From positions 1 through 64,000 of the forward strand of contig NZ_JBDSPJ010000023.1 of assembly GCF_039912695.1 (NCBI RefSeq): a DNA stretch of 64,000 bases. Reading direction: 5' to 3'. Shown piece after piece: positions 17,433 to 26,701 of the stretch. Under the pieces are notes generated by a model, which was not told where the DNA came from, searched no databases, and saw only the letters and a program-made list of their open reading frames with translations. Source of the DNA: Pseudolysinimonas_A sp039912695. Lineage in GTDB: Bacteria > Actinomycetota > Actinomycetes > Actinomycetales > Microbacteriaceae. The position numbers were made by a program, and so were the translations under genes. How positions within the stretch are numbered: the stretch's first letter is position 1; each line of letters starts with the position of its first letter.

Positions 17433-18449
17433 ATGAGGGGCCCGCTGAGCAGCAGGATCGTCGCACCCGCGGCGGTTGAGTTGCCCTCGGGCCCCTCTGG
17501 TGTTTCCTGGCGACGCATCACTTTCGACGACGTCGATGCACTCGTCGAACTGAATGCCGCGATTGCTGCGGCCGATCATCCGGAATGGTCGGAAACCCGC
17601 GACGAGGTCGATGAGGAGCTCCGGCATTCCTGGGTGCAGCTCGACGCGGACACCGTGATTGCGGAATCCGACGGCCAGGTCGTCGCCTATGGCCTGCAGA
17701 TCTTGCCGCCCGAGCCCGAGACGGTGGTGCGCTCGATTGCCTTCGGCGGAGTCCGGCCGTCGCATCGGGGCCGTGGCATCGGTCGCGAGTTGCTCGCCTG
17801 GCATCGCACGCGAGCCCGCCAACAGTTCGCGGCATCCGATCTCGACCTACCGGGTTGGCACATGCTCTACGTCGAAGAGGCGAACGAGAGCGGTCTGCGC
17901 CTCGCGCATCACGTCGGGATGCCGCTGGTGCGCTACTTCACCAAGATGATTCGGGATCTCGGGGACGACATCCCGAACCTGTCACTCGACCCGGCGCTGA
18001 AGCTCGTGACGCCAACGGTCGCGGACATCGACCGGCTACTGATCGCGCGCAACGAGACGTTCCGTGACCACTGGGGCAGTCAGCCGACGTCGGCGGAGGG
18101 ATGGGAGTCGTTCACCGGGCAGCCGACCTTCCGCCTCGATCTGTCGGTGATCGCGCTCGATGGCGACCGAGTGGTGGGGTTCGTGCTCACCCAGGTCGTG
18201 CCCGACGACTTCGACCGGCAGGGGTATGTGGGCGGCTACATCCCGCTGATCGGCGTCACGCGCGACTGGCGCAAGAAGGGTGTCGCGCCAGCCCTCATCG
18301 CGGAGGCGTTGCGCCGCTATCGGCTGGAGGGTCACGAGAAGGTGGCGCTGGATGTCGACAGCGAGAACCCGTCGGGAGCGCTCAGCCTCTACACCGGGAT
18401 GGGGTTCCACCCTGAGTCCCGTAGCGTCGCGTTCGTCGAAGAATTCTGA
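17433..18449 (+). CDS. Tandem GNAT-domain acetyltransferase
   Basis: A 338-residue protein with two GNAT folds. Acetyl-CoA loops are seen as RPSHRGRGIGRELL (~residue 110) and TRDWRKKGVAPALI (~residue 277), the latter followed by DVDSENPSGALSLYTGMGF. The architecture is that of mycothiol synthase (MshD) and related two-domain GNATs, but the substrate cannot be told from sequence. The ATG at 17433 is chosen over upstream codons that lie inside rplQ. It interrupts the usual rplQ-truA order. Confidence 0.8.
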   Translation: MRGPLSSRIVAPAAVELPSGPSGVSWRRITFDDVDALVELNAAIAAADHPEWSETRDEVDEELRHSWVQLDADTVIAESDGQVVAYGLQILPPEPETVVRSIAFGGVRPSHRGRGIGRELLAWHRTRARQQFAASDLDLPGWHMLYVEEANESGLRLAHHVGMPLVRYFTKMIRDLGDDIPNLSLDPALKLVTPTVADIDRLLIARNETFRDHWGSQPTSAEGWESFTGQPTFRLDLSVIALDGDRVVGFVLTQVVPDDFDRQGYVGGYIPLIGVTRDWRKKGVAPALIAEALRRYRLEGHEKVALDVDSENPSGALSLYTGMGFHPESRSVAFVEEF

Positions 18450-18451
18450 GG

Positions 18452-20302
18452 CTATTCGGGTGTGGGCACCGCGAGGGCGGTCGAGTCGTCGCGCAACGGC
18501 GGCAACTCGGCGAGACGTTCGACGGCCGCTTCGATCGTGGCGGTGAACACCCCAGCGCCGATCGGCCCGAAGTGGATCTGGTCTCGTGCCAGTTCGCCGA
18601 GGATCGGCTGCGCGGCGTCGTACCAGTTCGCCAACTCGACGTTGCGGTAGACGAGCGCGAACGACGAAAGTTCGGCGTTCACCCCGGGGATCCAGCCACG
18701 GGGTGCCTGAGCGTTGACGAGGATGAGTTCGCGGTTCGGCCCGATGATGGTGCGAATCCGATCGAGAGTTGAACGCTCGATCGGGCCGTTTGTGCCGAGC
18801 GCCACAACGACGACCGTGCGCAGTGATCCGTCATCGAGCTGGCTCTGCACGATTCCGGGTGCCGAGTACATCTGGCGGGAGACCGCCGCGTCGATCGCGA
18901 TGCCCGGAAACTGCTGCTGGAGGGCGGGCGCCGCGGCGAGCATGACCGAGTCGCCGATGGCCGTGATCTGATCGCCGGTCGCGATCTGTGCTCCGGGGGT
19001 CGCCTGCGGCGCCGGGGTGGCACCGGCATCCACAATCGCTTGCTGACCGGCCTCAATGATCGCTTCAGTTTCGCCGCGTCCTGGGTCGGAGAGCGCCGCG
19101 GCCACCCCGACCCCGGCCAGCGCGATCGTCACCACCATCGCGAGACTCGCGCCGAGAGCCCGAAGGCTGCGCGGCCGAACGTTGAGCACAGCGCGGGCTG
19201 TCGCGCGGAACCCGAGGCGGCGCACCGGCTGTTCGACGAAGCGGTAGGAGAGACTCGCCGCCACCACCGTGATCGCGAGGGCGATACCGCCGAGCGCCCA
19301 GCCCTCGAGGCCTTCGTGCGGCCAGGTGGGGAGCCCATAGCTGAGCAACACGAAAACGGGCCAGTGCCAGAGGTAGAGACCGTAGCTGCGCAGGCCGACC
19401 CAGCGCAGCGGCGGCCGGTCGAGAACCCGCGCCAACCGGGACCCGGGAACGAGGAGAGACGCGATCGCCACGGCGCTCAGCACGGCGACCAGTGCCAACC
19501 CGCCACGGTAGGTCAACGGCGAATCTCCCGGCATGAAAATGGCGAGGGCGACGAGTCCGGCCACCGCGAGCGGACCGGCAATCGCCAAACTTGAGCGCAG
19601 CGCCCGGCCGTCCATCGGTCGACCCAGGACGAGCACCGCAAGGAAGGCGCCGATCGCGAGGCCAAAAGAGTGGGTGTCGGTGCCGTAGTACACGCGCGTC
19701 GAGTCGGCCGGATTCACGAGCACGGCCATGGCTGTCGCCGACGCAACGGCGAGCGCACCGATTCCCGCAAGCTTCAGCCAGCGCGGGATGCGGACCACAA
19801 CGAGCACGAGCAGCAGCGGCCAGAGCAGGTAGAACTGCTCCTCAACCGCGAGCGACCACAGATTGCGGAACAGCTCGGGCATACCGGCGTCGAAGTAGGT
19901 CGAACCGGCGGCGATGAACAGCCAGTTGCTCGAAAATGTCACCGCGCCAGCCACCTGGGTGCCGATCCCGACCAGGGCATCACTGCCGGCGGTGAGGGCG
20001 GCAGCGGTGCAGACCAGCAGCAGCACGAAGAGCGCCGGGAGCAGTCGACGGGCGCGACGGGTCCAGAATCCGCTCAGTGAGATCCGGCCCACGCTCGCCC
20101 GTTCACGCAGCAGCAGTGTCGTGATCAGGTAGCCGCTCACGACAAAGAAGATGTCGACGCCGAGGTAACCACCGACGAGGGTTCCCGGCACGAGGTGGAA
20201 GACGATCACGGTCGCGACAGCGAGGGCACGGATGCCGTCGAGGCCGGCCACCCGGAAGGCGGTGTTGGGCCTTGTCGTCGGGGTCGTCGAAGGCGGTGTC
20301 AT
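18452..20302 (-). CDS. OafA/YrhL-type acyltransferase with SGNH domain
   Basis: A 616-residue membrane O-acyltransferase. Residues ~15-400 form an acyltransferase-3 domain with ten or more membrane helices (LDGIRALAVATVIVFH carries the family R/H motif; GVDIFFVVSGYLIT). The C-terminal ~200 residues are an extracytoplasmic SGNH hydrolase-like domain: GDSVMLAAAP (block I Ser), VVVALGTNGP (Asn) and DQIHFGP (Asp/His). Such proteins acetylate or acylate surface glycans. Start at 20302 (MTPPSTTP). It converges on the GNAT gene and diverges from truA. Confidence 0.87.
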   Translation of the reverse strand: MTPPSTTPTTRPNTAFRVAGLDGIRALAVATVIVFHLVPGTLVGGYLGVDIFFVVSGYLITTLLLRERASVGRISLSGFWTRRARRLLPALFVLLLVCTAAALTAGSDALVGIGTQVAGAVTFSSNWLFIAAGSTYFDAGMPELFRNLWSLAVEEQFYLLWPLLLVLVVVRIPRWLKLAGIGALAVASATAMAVLVNPADSTRVYYGTDTHSFGLAIGAFLAVLVLGRPMDGRALRSSLAIAGPLAVAGLVALAIFMPGDSPLTYRGGLALVAVLSAVAIASLLVPGSRLARVLDRPPLRWVGLRSYGLYLWHWPVFVLLSYGLPTWPHEGLEGWALGGIALAITVVAASLSYRFVEQPVRRLGFRATARAVLNVRPRSLRALGASLAMVVTIALAGVGVAAALSDPGRGETEAIIEAGQQAIVDAGATPAPQATPGAQIATGDQITAIGDSVMLAAAPALQQQFPGIAIDAAVSRQMYSAPGIVQSQLDDGSLRTVVVVALGTNGPIERSTLDRIRTIIGPNRELILVNAQAPRGWIPGVNAELSSFALVYRNVELANWYDAAQPILGELARDQIHFGPIGAGVFTATIEAAVERLAELPPLRDDSTALAVPTPE

Positions 20303-20390
20303 GTGGGGGAACTCCGCCGACCAGCGTAGCTCCGCGACGGGACCGAGGCGGCGTCGTGGAACACCGAGATCGGTGGGGGAGAATTCTCGA

Positions 20391-21278
20391 GTGACTCGCA
20401 TCCGGCTCGACCTCGCCTACGACGGCACCGAGTTCAGCGGCTGGGCGAAACAGCCGGAGCTGCGCACCGTGCAGGGCGAACTCGAGGCGGCGCTCGCCAC
20501 GATCTTCCGCACTGAGGGTGACGCGCCGGTCGTGACGGTCGCCGGCCGCACCGACGTCGGCGTGCACGCGACGGGGCAGGTTGCCCATCTGGACCTCACC
20601 GACACACAGATCGCCGACCTCGACCGTCCACCTCGCGGCGGGTCCGCGCCGCGAGGTCTGGGCACCCTGGTGCGGCGTCTCAACGGAATCGCCGGAGCCG
20701 CGGGCGACATCCATGTGCAGAGTGCGACACTCGCGTCCGAAGGCTTCGACGCCCGGTTCTCGGCCACCTGGCGCCGCTACGAATACCGCATCGCGGATGC
20801 CAGCGCCCTGCACGACCCTCGACGTCGCGCTTACGAGATGTGGCATCCAACGGTCCTTGACGACGCAGCGATGTCGGAGGCCGCGACCTCGCTGCTCGGG
20901 CTGCATGACTTCGCCGCGTTCTGTCGTCCACGGGAAGGCGCCACGACCATCCGCACCCTTCAGGAATTCGCGTGGGCACGGGATGTCGACGGTGTCCTCG
21001 TCGCGCGGGTGCAGGCCGACGCGTTTTGCCGCAGCATGGTGCGCGCCCTGGTCGGCTCCTGTCTCGCGGCCGGAGACGGGCGGCTCGGCGTCGCACGGGT
21101 GGCTGAGGTGCGCGACGAGCAGACGCGCGGATCGGATTTTGCGGTCGCGCCCGCCAAGGGGCTCACCCTGGTCGGAGTCGGCTACCCACCGGCGGCGGAC
21201 CTCGTTGCGCGAGCCGCTCAGACGCGCGCGCGACGTGCAGCGCCGGCTTCGTTTGACCCGGATGATGGGCTGGACTAG
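20391..21278 (+). CDS. truA: tRNA pseudouridine(38-40) synthase
   Basis: A 295-residue enzyme converting U38-U40 of the anticodon arm. The nucleophile Asp55 lies in AGRTDVGVHATGQ. RLDLAYDGTEFSGWAKQP opens the fold and CRSMVRALVGSC marks the C-terminus. GTG at 20391 fits the family N-terminus (TRIRLDLAYDG). The stop codon TAG is part of the rplM promoter. Confidence 0.93.
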   Translation: MTRIRLDLAYDGTEFSGWAKQPELRTVQGELEAALATIFRTEGDAPVVTVAGRTDVGVHATGQVAHLDLTDTQIADLDRPPRGGSAPRGLGTLVRRLNGIAGAAGDIHVQSATLASEGFDARFSATWRRYEYRIADASALHDPRRRAYEMWHPTVLDDAAMSEAATSLLGLHDFAAFCRPREGATTIRTLQEFAWARDVDGVLVARVQADAFCRSMVRALVGSCLAAGDGRLGVARVAEVRDEQTRGSDFAVAPAKGLTLVGVGYPPAADLVARAAQTRARRAAPASFDPDDGLD

Positions 21279-21281
21279 TCT
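21253..21281 (+). promoter_or_regulatory. rplM-rpsI promoter inside the truA 3' end
   Basis: A -35 TTGACC (21253-21258) and a -10 TAGTCT (21276-21281) with a 17-bp spacer. The -10 contains the truA stop codon. Expected transcription start is near 21288. Confidence 0.65.
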
Positions 21282-21290
21282 TACGAAGTT

Positions 21291-21306
21291 GCCTCCAGTC
21301 GGAGGC
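21291..21306 (+). repeat. Leader hairpin of rplM
   Basis: GCCTCC (21291-21296) and GGAGGC (21301-21306) around an AGTC tetraloop, at the expected 5' end of the rplM transcript. The leader is ~150 nt. An autoregulatory role is possible but not shown. Confidence 0.45.
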
Positions 21307-21437
21307 CGCAATCCGAGCCCTCCACCGCAGGGTTCCCGCTCATCTCTATTCCAGAGAAATCTGAATTTCGGAGACATCTAGCGAGAACGCTCACCGGAGT
21401 GGGATTCACGAACTCCTCGAAGAAAGCAGTTCCTACT

Positions 21438-21884
21438 GTGACGCGTACGTTCAGCCCTAAGCCGGCGGACATCAAGCGCGACTGGGTCGTCATTGACGCG
21501 ACCGATGTCGTTCTGGGTCGTCTGGCCAGTCACGCCGCCGTTCTCTTGCGCGGCAAGCACAAGCCCACCTTCGCTCCGCACATGGACATGGGTGACTTCG
21601 TGATCGTCATCAACGCCGAGAAGGTGGCCCTGACCGGTCAGAAGCTCGAGAAGAAGCTCTCCTACCGCCACTCCGGTTACCCGGGCGGGTTGTCGGCTCA
21701 GACCTACGTCGAGATGCTTGAGAAGCACCCGACGCGCGCCGTCGAGCAGGCCATCCGCGGGATGCTGCCGAAGAACTCGCTGGGTCGTGCCCAGATCAAG
21801 AAGCTCAAGGTCTACGCGGGCGCCGAGCACCCGCATGCTGCGCAGCAGCCGACGGCCTACACCCTGAACCAGGTTGCCCAGTAG
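21438..21884 (+). CDS. rplM: 50S ribosomal protein L13
   Basis: A 148-residue early-assembly 50S protein (TRTFSPKPADIKRDWVVIDA, GRLASHAAVLLRGKHKPTF). The GTG at 21438 gives the canonical N-terminus and length; a GTG at 21399 would add 13 unconserved residues. rpsI follows after 29 bp. Confidence 0.94.
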   Translation: MTRTFSPKPADIKRDWVVIDATDVVLGRLASHAAVLLRGKHKPTFAPHMDMGDFVIVINAEKVALTGQKLEKKLSYRHSGYPGGLSAQTYVEMLEKHPTRAVEQAIRGMLPKNSLGRAQIKKLKVYAGAEHPHAAQQPTAYTLNQVAQ

Positions 21885-21913
21885 GGCTCTGGAAAAAGCT
21901 AAGGATTTCGGAC

Positions 21914-22405
21914 ATGGCCAAGATTGAAGACACCATCGACAGCGAGACGCTGTCCAGCTTCTCGACCGAGACTCCGGCCGAGCAGGTCGTTGCTCCTCGT
22001 ACCCCCCGCATCGTCAACGTGCCCGGTTCGGCCGTCGGCCGCCGCAAGGAGGCGATCGCTCGTGCTCGCCTGAACCCGGGTTCGGGCACCTTCAAGGTGA
22101 ACGGTCGCACGCTCGAGGAATACTTCCCGAACAAGCTGCACCAGCAGCTGATCACCGACCCGTTCAAACTCCTCGAACTCACGGGCAGCTACGACGTGAT
22201 CGCGAAGATCACCGGCGGTGGCCCCTCGGGTCAGGCCGGTGCGCTGCGCCTCGCGATCGCTCGCACTCTCAACGAGATCGACCGCGAGAACAACCGTCCC
22301 GCCCTCAAGAAGGCCGGCTTCCTGACTCGTGACGCTCGCGTCATCGAGCGCAAGAAGGCCGGGCTCAAGAAGGCCCGCAAGGCTTCCCAGTTCTCGAAGC
22401 GCTGA
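21914..22405 (+). CDS. rpsI: 30S ribosomal protein S9
   Basis: A 163-residue protein whose C-terminal tail reaches the P-site tRNA (KARKASQFSKR). An N-terminal ~38-residue acidic/Ser-rich extension precedes the S9 core (GSAVGRRKEAIARARLNPGS). Confidence 0.97.
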   Translation: MAKIEDTIDSETLSSFSTETPAEQVVAPRTPRIVNVPGSAVGRRKEAIARARLNPGSGTFKVNGRTLEEYFPNKLHQQLITDPFKLLELTGSYDVIAKITGGGPSGQAGALRLAIARTLNEIDRENNRPALKKAGFLTRDARVIERKKAGLKKARKASQFSKR

Positions 22406-22423
22406 TCCGGGCCCGGTAGGGCG

Positions 22424-23788
22424 ATGTCACGCCTCTTCGGAACCGATGGCGTTCGCGGCTTGGCGAACGGTGCGTTGATCACCGGCGACTTCGCCCTCAG
22501 CCTCGCTCAGGCGGCAGCGACGGTCCTCACTCAGGGACGTCACGCCGAACGTCGGCGCGCTGAAGGGCGGCGTCCGCGCGCGGTGCTCGCGCGCGACCCG
22601 CGCATCTCGGGAGAGTTCATCTCTGCCGCGGTCGCCGCTGGGCTCGCGAGTTCGGGGATCGACGTGCTCGACGCGGGCGTCATCCCGACCCCCGCCGCGG
22701 CGTTTCTGGTCGACGATATCGGCGCTGACTTTGGGGTCGTTGTCTCGGCCTCGCACAACCCGGCACCCGACAACGGGATCAAGTTCTTTGCCTACGGGGG
22801 CACCAAACTTCCCGACGAAGTCGAAGACCGTATTGAGGCCGCGCTTGCCGCTCCCGAGCTACTGCCGACCGGCGGGGACGTGGGGCGCATCCGTCGGTTC
22901 TCGGATGCCGAAGATCGCTACGTCGTTCATCTCCTCGGCACTCTCGACGTGCGGCTCGACGGTCTCCACGTCGTCATCGACTGCGCGAACGGTGCTGCTG
23001 CCGGCATTTCACCCCGGGTTTTTGCGGATGCCGGAGCAGTCGTTACCACGATCGGCGACGACCCTGACGGTCTGAATATCAACGACGGCGTTGGATCGAC
23101 CCACCTCGGACCGCTCCGCGCGAAAGTGCTCGAACTCGGCGCCGACCTCGGAATCGCCCACGACGGCGACGCCGACCGGTGCCTGGCCGTCGATGCGAAC
23201 GGCGAGATCATCGACGGTGACCGCATCATGGCGATCCTCGCGATCTCCATGCGGCAGCGGGGTCTTCTCGCGGCCGACACGCTAGTTGCCACCGTGATGA
23301 GCAACCTCGGGTTGCGCCTCGCGATGGCCGAGCACGGCATCACGATGCTCGAGACGGCGGTGGGTGACCGGTACGTGCTCGAGGCGCTCGCCGAACTCGA
23401 CCTGTCACTCGGTGGAGAACAGTCGGGGCACATCGTGTTCCGCCGCTTCTCGACCACGGGCGACGGGGTACTCACCGGGTTGCATCTGGCAGCCGAGGTT
23501 GCCCGGACGGGAAAGCCGCTCGCCGAGCTCGCCGCCGCGATGACCGTGTACCCGCAGGTGTTGGTCAATGTCGCGAACGTCGACCTGACACGGCTCTCCT
23601 CCGATCCTGAGATCGCGGCAGCAGTCGCCGCCGTGACCGTGCGGTTGGGAACGACCGGCCGGGTACTTCTGCGACCGTCGGGCACGGAACCGCTCGTGCG
23701 GGTCATGGTCGAAGCGGCCGACGGGGATGCCGCCACGTCGATCGCCGCAGAACTCGCCGAGGTCGTCCAGCGCCGACTGGCCTTTTAG
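22424..23788 (+). CDS. glmM: Phosphoglucosamine mutase
   Basis: Converts glucosamine-6-phosphate to glucosamine-1-phosphate for UDP-GlcNAc and peptidoglycan. 454 residues. N-terminal RLFGTDGVRG, phosphoserine loop VVSASHNPAPDNG (Ser110), metal loop DGDADRC, sugar loop GGEQSGH and the C-terminal phosphate loop RPSGTEPLVRVMVE are all intact. glmS, the previous pathway step, lies 3 kb downstream. Confidence 0.97.
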   Translation: MSRLFGTDGVRGLANGALITGDFALSLAQAAATVLTQGRHAERRRAEGRRPRAVLARDPRISGEFISAAVAAGLASSGIDVLDAGVIPTPAAAFLVDDIGADFGVVVSASHNPAPDNGIKFFAYGGTKLPDEVEDRIEAALAAPELLPTGGDVGRIRRFSDAEDRYVVHLLGTLDVRLDGLHVVIDCANGAAAGISPRVFADAGAVVTTIGDDPDGLNINDGVGSTHLGPLRAKVLELGADLGIAHDGDADRCLAVDANGEIIDGDRIMAILAISMRQRGLLAADTLVATVMSNLGLRLAMAEHGITMLETAVGDRYVLEALAELDLSLGGEQSGHIVFRRFSTTGDGVLTGLHLAAEVARTGKPLAELAAAMTVYPQVLVNVANVDLTRLSSDPEIAAAVAAVTVRLGTTGRVLLRPSGTEPLVRVMVEAADGDAATSIAAELAEVVQRRLAF

Positions 23789-23798
23789 ACTGACGGCC
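23786..23798 (+). promoter_or_regulatory. Leaderless promoter using the glmM stop codon
   Basis: A -10 TAGACT (23786-23791) begins at the glmM TAG stop and is followed by 7 bp and the ATG at 23799. No convincing -35. The geometry would put the start of transcription at or next to the start codon. Confidence 0.5.
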
Positions 23799-24326
23799 AT
23801 GCGAGTGCGCCTTGGCCTCTTCACCCTCATCTCATTCGTCGCGTTTTTGGTCGCGTTTGGGGTGGCCTCGTTCGTCGTTGATCCCGAGAACCTGGGCCTT
23901 CGGATCGGGCTGTATGTCGTCGCACTGGTGGCTGTGATCGCGACAATCCTGCTGGGAGTCTTCACCCTCGTCCTTCCGCTCTTCGGCCGCACCGGTGTCT
24001 CCGCAGCTCAGCTCGGCTCAGCTGTGACGGCGGGACGTACCGCATTCGCGCGAGTCCGTCAGGCGCGCGCGACCGGAGCGCGTCTCAACAACGGATCGGC
24101 GTATGCGGTGACTCTCGTCGTCGCCGCGACAGATCTGCCCGCCTACACCGTGAGCGACACCGTTCGCATCGCGCAATCTGACGGCGCGCTCGTCGGTCGT
24201 GGCGAAATCATTACCGTTGTGCGACTGGCTACCGATCGGCCCCAGGTGGTTGCGATCAAGGGACCCAACTCGACGCCGCAGGATGCCGCGGTGCCGAATG
24301 ATGCACCGGTGTGGCCCGGTCAATGA
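23799..24326 (+). CDS. Small two-helix membrane protein of unknown function
   Basis: A 175-residue protein. Two hydrophobic helices (~residues 7-27 and 35-60) are followed by a soluble region with two beta-like stretches (YAVTLVVAATDL, GRGEIITVVRL). No family recognised. The ATG sits 7 bp after a TAGACT box. The following gene starts 31 bp after its stop and is also a membrane protein. Confidence 0.7.
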   Translation: MRVRLGLFTLISFVAFLVAFGVASFVVDPENLGLRIGLYVVALVAVIATILLGVFTLVLPLFGRTGVSAAQLGSAVTAGRTAFARVRQARATGARLNNGSAYAVTLVVAATDLPAYTVSDTVRIAQSDGALVGRGEIITVVRLATDRPQVVAIKGPNSTPQDAAVPNDAPVWPGQ

Positions 24327-24357
24327 ATCGCGTCGACGTGCTGGTCGCCGTCGGGAC

Positions 24358-25293
24358 ATGGTCATGATCGTGCGCGTGGTGTCGCACGTCGTCTTCCAGC
24401 TGATCGTCGGGGCCGGTATCGGCGGGGTCATCGGTGAGCTCGTGACGGGCGACTGGCTGTACACGATTGTCTGGTCGACCGCGATCCCACTTTTCATCCT
24501 GGCGGGCACGTTTGCCAGCAGCACGTCCCGGACGCCCACGTCGCCGACGGGCATCCGGCGGGTCCCCGGGATCGTTGCCTCGGCAGCTTCGATTCCGGTC
24601 GCGCGCGTCGCGGTGCTCAATCCCGAGCCCACTGCGGTCCCGATCACTGCCACCACGGTGGCGGAACCGGCGGCGGCAACGGTCGTTCCCGTCGCGCCTG
24701 CAGGCGCGATACCCCTCCGGCCCACCGTGCCGTGGTGGAGTCGCGCGCTCGCGATCTCGGTCATCCTGGTCGGGGCGGCGATCACGCTTATTCCGTCGTA
24801 CCGAATCATCGGCTGGACGGCCGGCAACATCGCGCAGGGTCGATTCTGGGACGGCAACGACATGCGCACCGGACTTCACCAGCAGGAAGCAGTGGATGAC
24901 TTAGCTCACGCGGTGGGCACGTACAAGTTCGTGAATATCTCCTTCTACGACAGCTACGTCATCGCTGAGGCACCGACATCTTCGACATCCGTTACGACTG
25001 ATCGCTATGTCTGGCGGTATGGCCGGATCGAAAGTCGAGATCCCGAGAGTGCGGCGATCGACGGCGCGTTCGATGCATCCCGGATCGATTTCTCGATCGT
25101 GGGAGAGCTCGTCGAGAGGTCCAAGCAGGATGCCGGCTGGGACTCCTTCGAATCGTTCTACCCCTCGGTTCGGATGTCGAACGAGGGGATTGTCGAAGTC
25201 GACATCTCTCTGAGTTCGGCATATTTCAGCGCGACCTACCGTTACACGACCTCAGGAGATGTGATCGACCGCTCCGGGACAGGACTCGACTAA
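24358..25293 (+). CDS. Membrane protein of unknown function
   Basis: A 311-residue protein. Two N-terminal membrane helices (~7-27, 33-52), an Ala/Pro/Val-rich low-complexity stretch (~60-118), a third helix (~125-145), then a ~165-residue domain probably outside the membrane. Start is one of ATG 24358, ATG 24364 or nearby codons. TAA overlaps the ATG of the next gene, suggesting an operon. No family recognised. Confidence 0.65.
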   Translation: MVMIVRVVSHVVFQLIVGAGIGGVIGELVTGDWLYTIVWSTAIPLFILAGTFASSTSRTPTSPTGIRRVPGIVASAASIPVARVAVLNPEPTAVPITATTVAEPAAATVVPVAPAGAIPLRPTVPWWSRALAISVILVGAAITLIPSYRIIGWTAGNIAQGRFWDGNDMRTGLHQQEAVDDLAHAVGTYKFVNISFYDSYVIAEAPTSSTSVTTDRYVWRYGRIESRDPESAAIDGAFDASRIDFSIVGELVERSKQDAGWDSFESFYPSVRMSNEGIVEVDISLSSAYFSATYRYTTSGDVIDRSGTGLD

Positions 25294-25730
25294 TGCCGCT
25301 TGAGGGTGACTACGCACCGAGCACCAGCGAATGGGCTCGCACGCAAGCCGAACGGTACGAGGCGTCGGGCGGCCGGGAGGCTGACGAGCTGCGCGGCAAG
25401 CCGATCATTGTGCTGACGACGGTCGGCGCGAAGTCGGGCAGCCTGCGCAAGACCGCGCTCATGCGCGTCGAGCACGGCGGTGTGTACGCGGTCGTCGCAT
25501 CGCGCGGCGGTGCACCGGAAAACCCACAGTGGTACTACAACCTCGTTGCGAACCCGCAGGTCGAGCTCCAGGACGGCCCAGCGAAGCACGACTATGTCGC
25601 TCGCGAGGTCACGGGAGCCGAGAAGGAGCCGTGGTGGGATCGTGCGGTCGAGGCCTGGCCCGACTACGTGAACTACCAGCTCAAAACATCGCGGCAGATC
25701 CCGGTGTTCGTGCTGGAACGCTCCGTCTAG
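25293..25730 (+). CDS. Deazaflavin (F420)-dependent nitroreductase, Ddn-like
   Basis: A 145-residue split-barrel protein. The Ddn-family pattern is clear: LTTVGAKSGSLRKTALMRVE, VVASRGGAPENPQWYYNLVANP and PVFVLERS. Relatives bind F420 and reduce quinones or nitro compounds. The stop overlaps the coaA stop on the other strand within a shared CTAG. Confidence 0.88.
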   Translation: MPLEGDYAPSTSEWARTQAERYEASGGREADELRGKPIIVLTTVGAKSGSLRKTALMRVEHGGVYAVVASRGGAPENPQWYYNLVANPQVELQDGPAKHDYVAREVTGAEKEPWWDRAVEAWPDYVNYQLKTSRQIPVFVLERSV

Positions 25731-26671
25731 ATCTTCCGGAGCAGCACCGTCGAGACCGAGTGGTTCGGTCCCTTGCGCAGCACGAGTGATGCGCGCGCGC
25801 GCGTCGGCAGGATGTTGTGCTCAAGGTTGGGTCCGTTGATTTCGCGCCAGATCTCTCGGGCGCGCTCCTCGGCTTCCGGTTCGGTGAGTGACGAGTAGCG
25901 GTGAAAGTACGACGTCGGATCAGCGAAAGCACCGCGTTGGAGACCGAGGAATCGCTCGACGTACCAGGTCTCGATGTCGCTGGTGCGCGCATCCACATAG
26001 ATGGTGAAATCGAACAGGTCGCTCACCGCGAGGCGACCGTTGCTGGGCGGTTGCAGCACGTTGAGACCCTCGACGATGAGCACGTCGGGTCGCCGCACTG
26101 TCACCGTTTCGTTGGGCACGACGTCGTAGACCAGGTGTGAGTACACCGGCGCGCGCACGTCGGCGACACCGCTCTTCACGTCGGACACGAAACGCAGCAG
26201 TGTGCGTCGGTCGTAGCTCTCGGGGAACCCTTTGCGGTCCATCAGGCCGCGGCGCTCGAGTTCTGCGTTCGGCCACAAGAATCCGTCAGTCGTCACCAAC
26301 TCAACGTTCGGGGTGTCCGGCCAGCGGGCGAGCAAATCCCGCAGCAACCGGGCGGTGGTGGATTTGCCGACCGCGACTGATCCGCCGATGCCGATGATGA
26401 ACGGCGTGGGGCTGACTTCTTGGCGAAGGAACGCATTCGCGGCGGCCCCCGTCGCGCGGGCACCCACGACGTAGAGATTGAGCAGTCGACTCAGCGGTAC
26501 GTAGACCTCCGCCACCTCGGCAAGGTCGAGAGTCTCGCCGAGACCTCGGAGTCGTCCGACCTCGTCTTCGCTCAGCTGATGGGGGGTCGTCGGAGCGAGC
26601 GCCGCCCATTCCGCGCGATCAATCTCGAGGAAAGGGGTGGAGCTGCTTCGGGGCGAACCTGCGTCGGACAT
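25727..26671 (-). CDS. coaA: Type I pantothenate kinase
   Basis: Phosphorylates pantothenate, the first step of coenzyme A synthesis. 314 residues. Walker A GIGGSVAVGKSTTARLL, VTTDGFLWPN, and KGFPESYDRR are typical. Start at 26671 (MSDAGS) is chosen over a much longer open frame extending past the divergent glmS start. A possible -10, TATGTT (26690-26685), lies 13 bp upstream. Confidence 0.94.
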   Translation of the reverse strand: MSDAGSPRSSSTPFLEIDRAEWAALAPTTPHQLSEDEVGRLRGLGETLDLAEVAEVYVPLSRLLNLYVVGARATGAAANAFLRQEVSPTPFIIGIGGSVAVGKSTTARLLRDLLARWPDTPNVELVTTDGFLWPNAELERRGLMDRKGFPESYDRRTLLRFVSDVKSGVADVRAPVYSHLVYDVVPNETVTVRRPDVLIVEGLNVLQPPSNGRLAVSDLFDFTIYVDARTSDIETWYVERFLGLQRGAFADPTSYFHRYSSLTEPEAEERAREIWREINGPNLEHNILPTRARASLVLRKGPNHSVSTVLLRKI

Positions 26672-26684
26672 CGCTGACCAGGAA

Positions 26685-26701
26685 AACATAGAATCGGGGT
26701 C
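26685..26701. promoter_or_regulatory. Divergent overlapping -10 boxes of coaA and glmS
   Basis: On the plus strand TAGAAT (26689-26694) lies 7 bp before the glmS ATG, implying a leaderless glmS mRNA. On the minus strand TATGTT (26690-26685) faces coaA. The two hexamers overlap by two bases in a 30-bp gap. A leaderless glmS leaves no room for a glmS ribozyme. Confidence 0.5.

Noticed and set aside
15740..17521. 593-residue open frame on the minus strand across rpoA and rplQ
   Set aside because: Exact overlap with two certain plus-strand genes; the translation is Arg/Leu/Asp/Val low-complexity, as expected for a shadow in GC-rich DNA.
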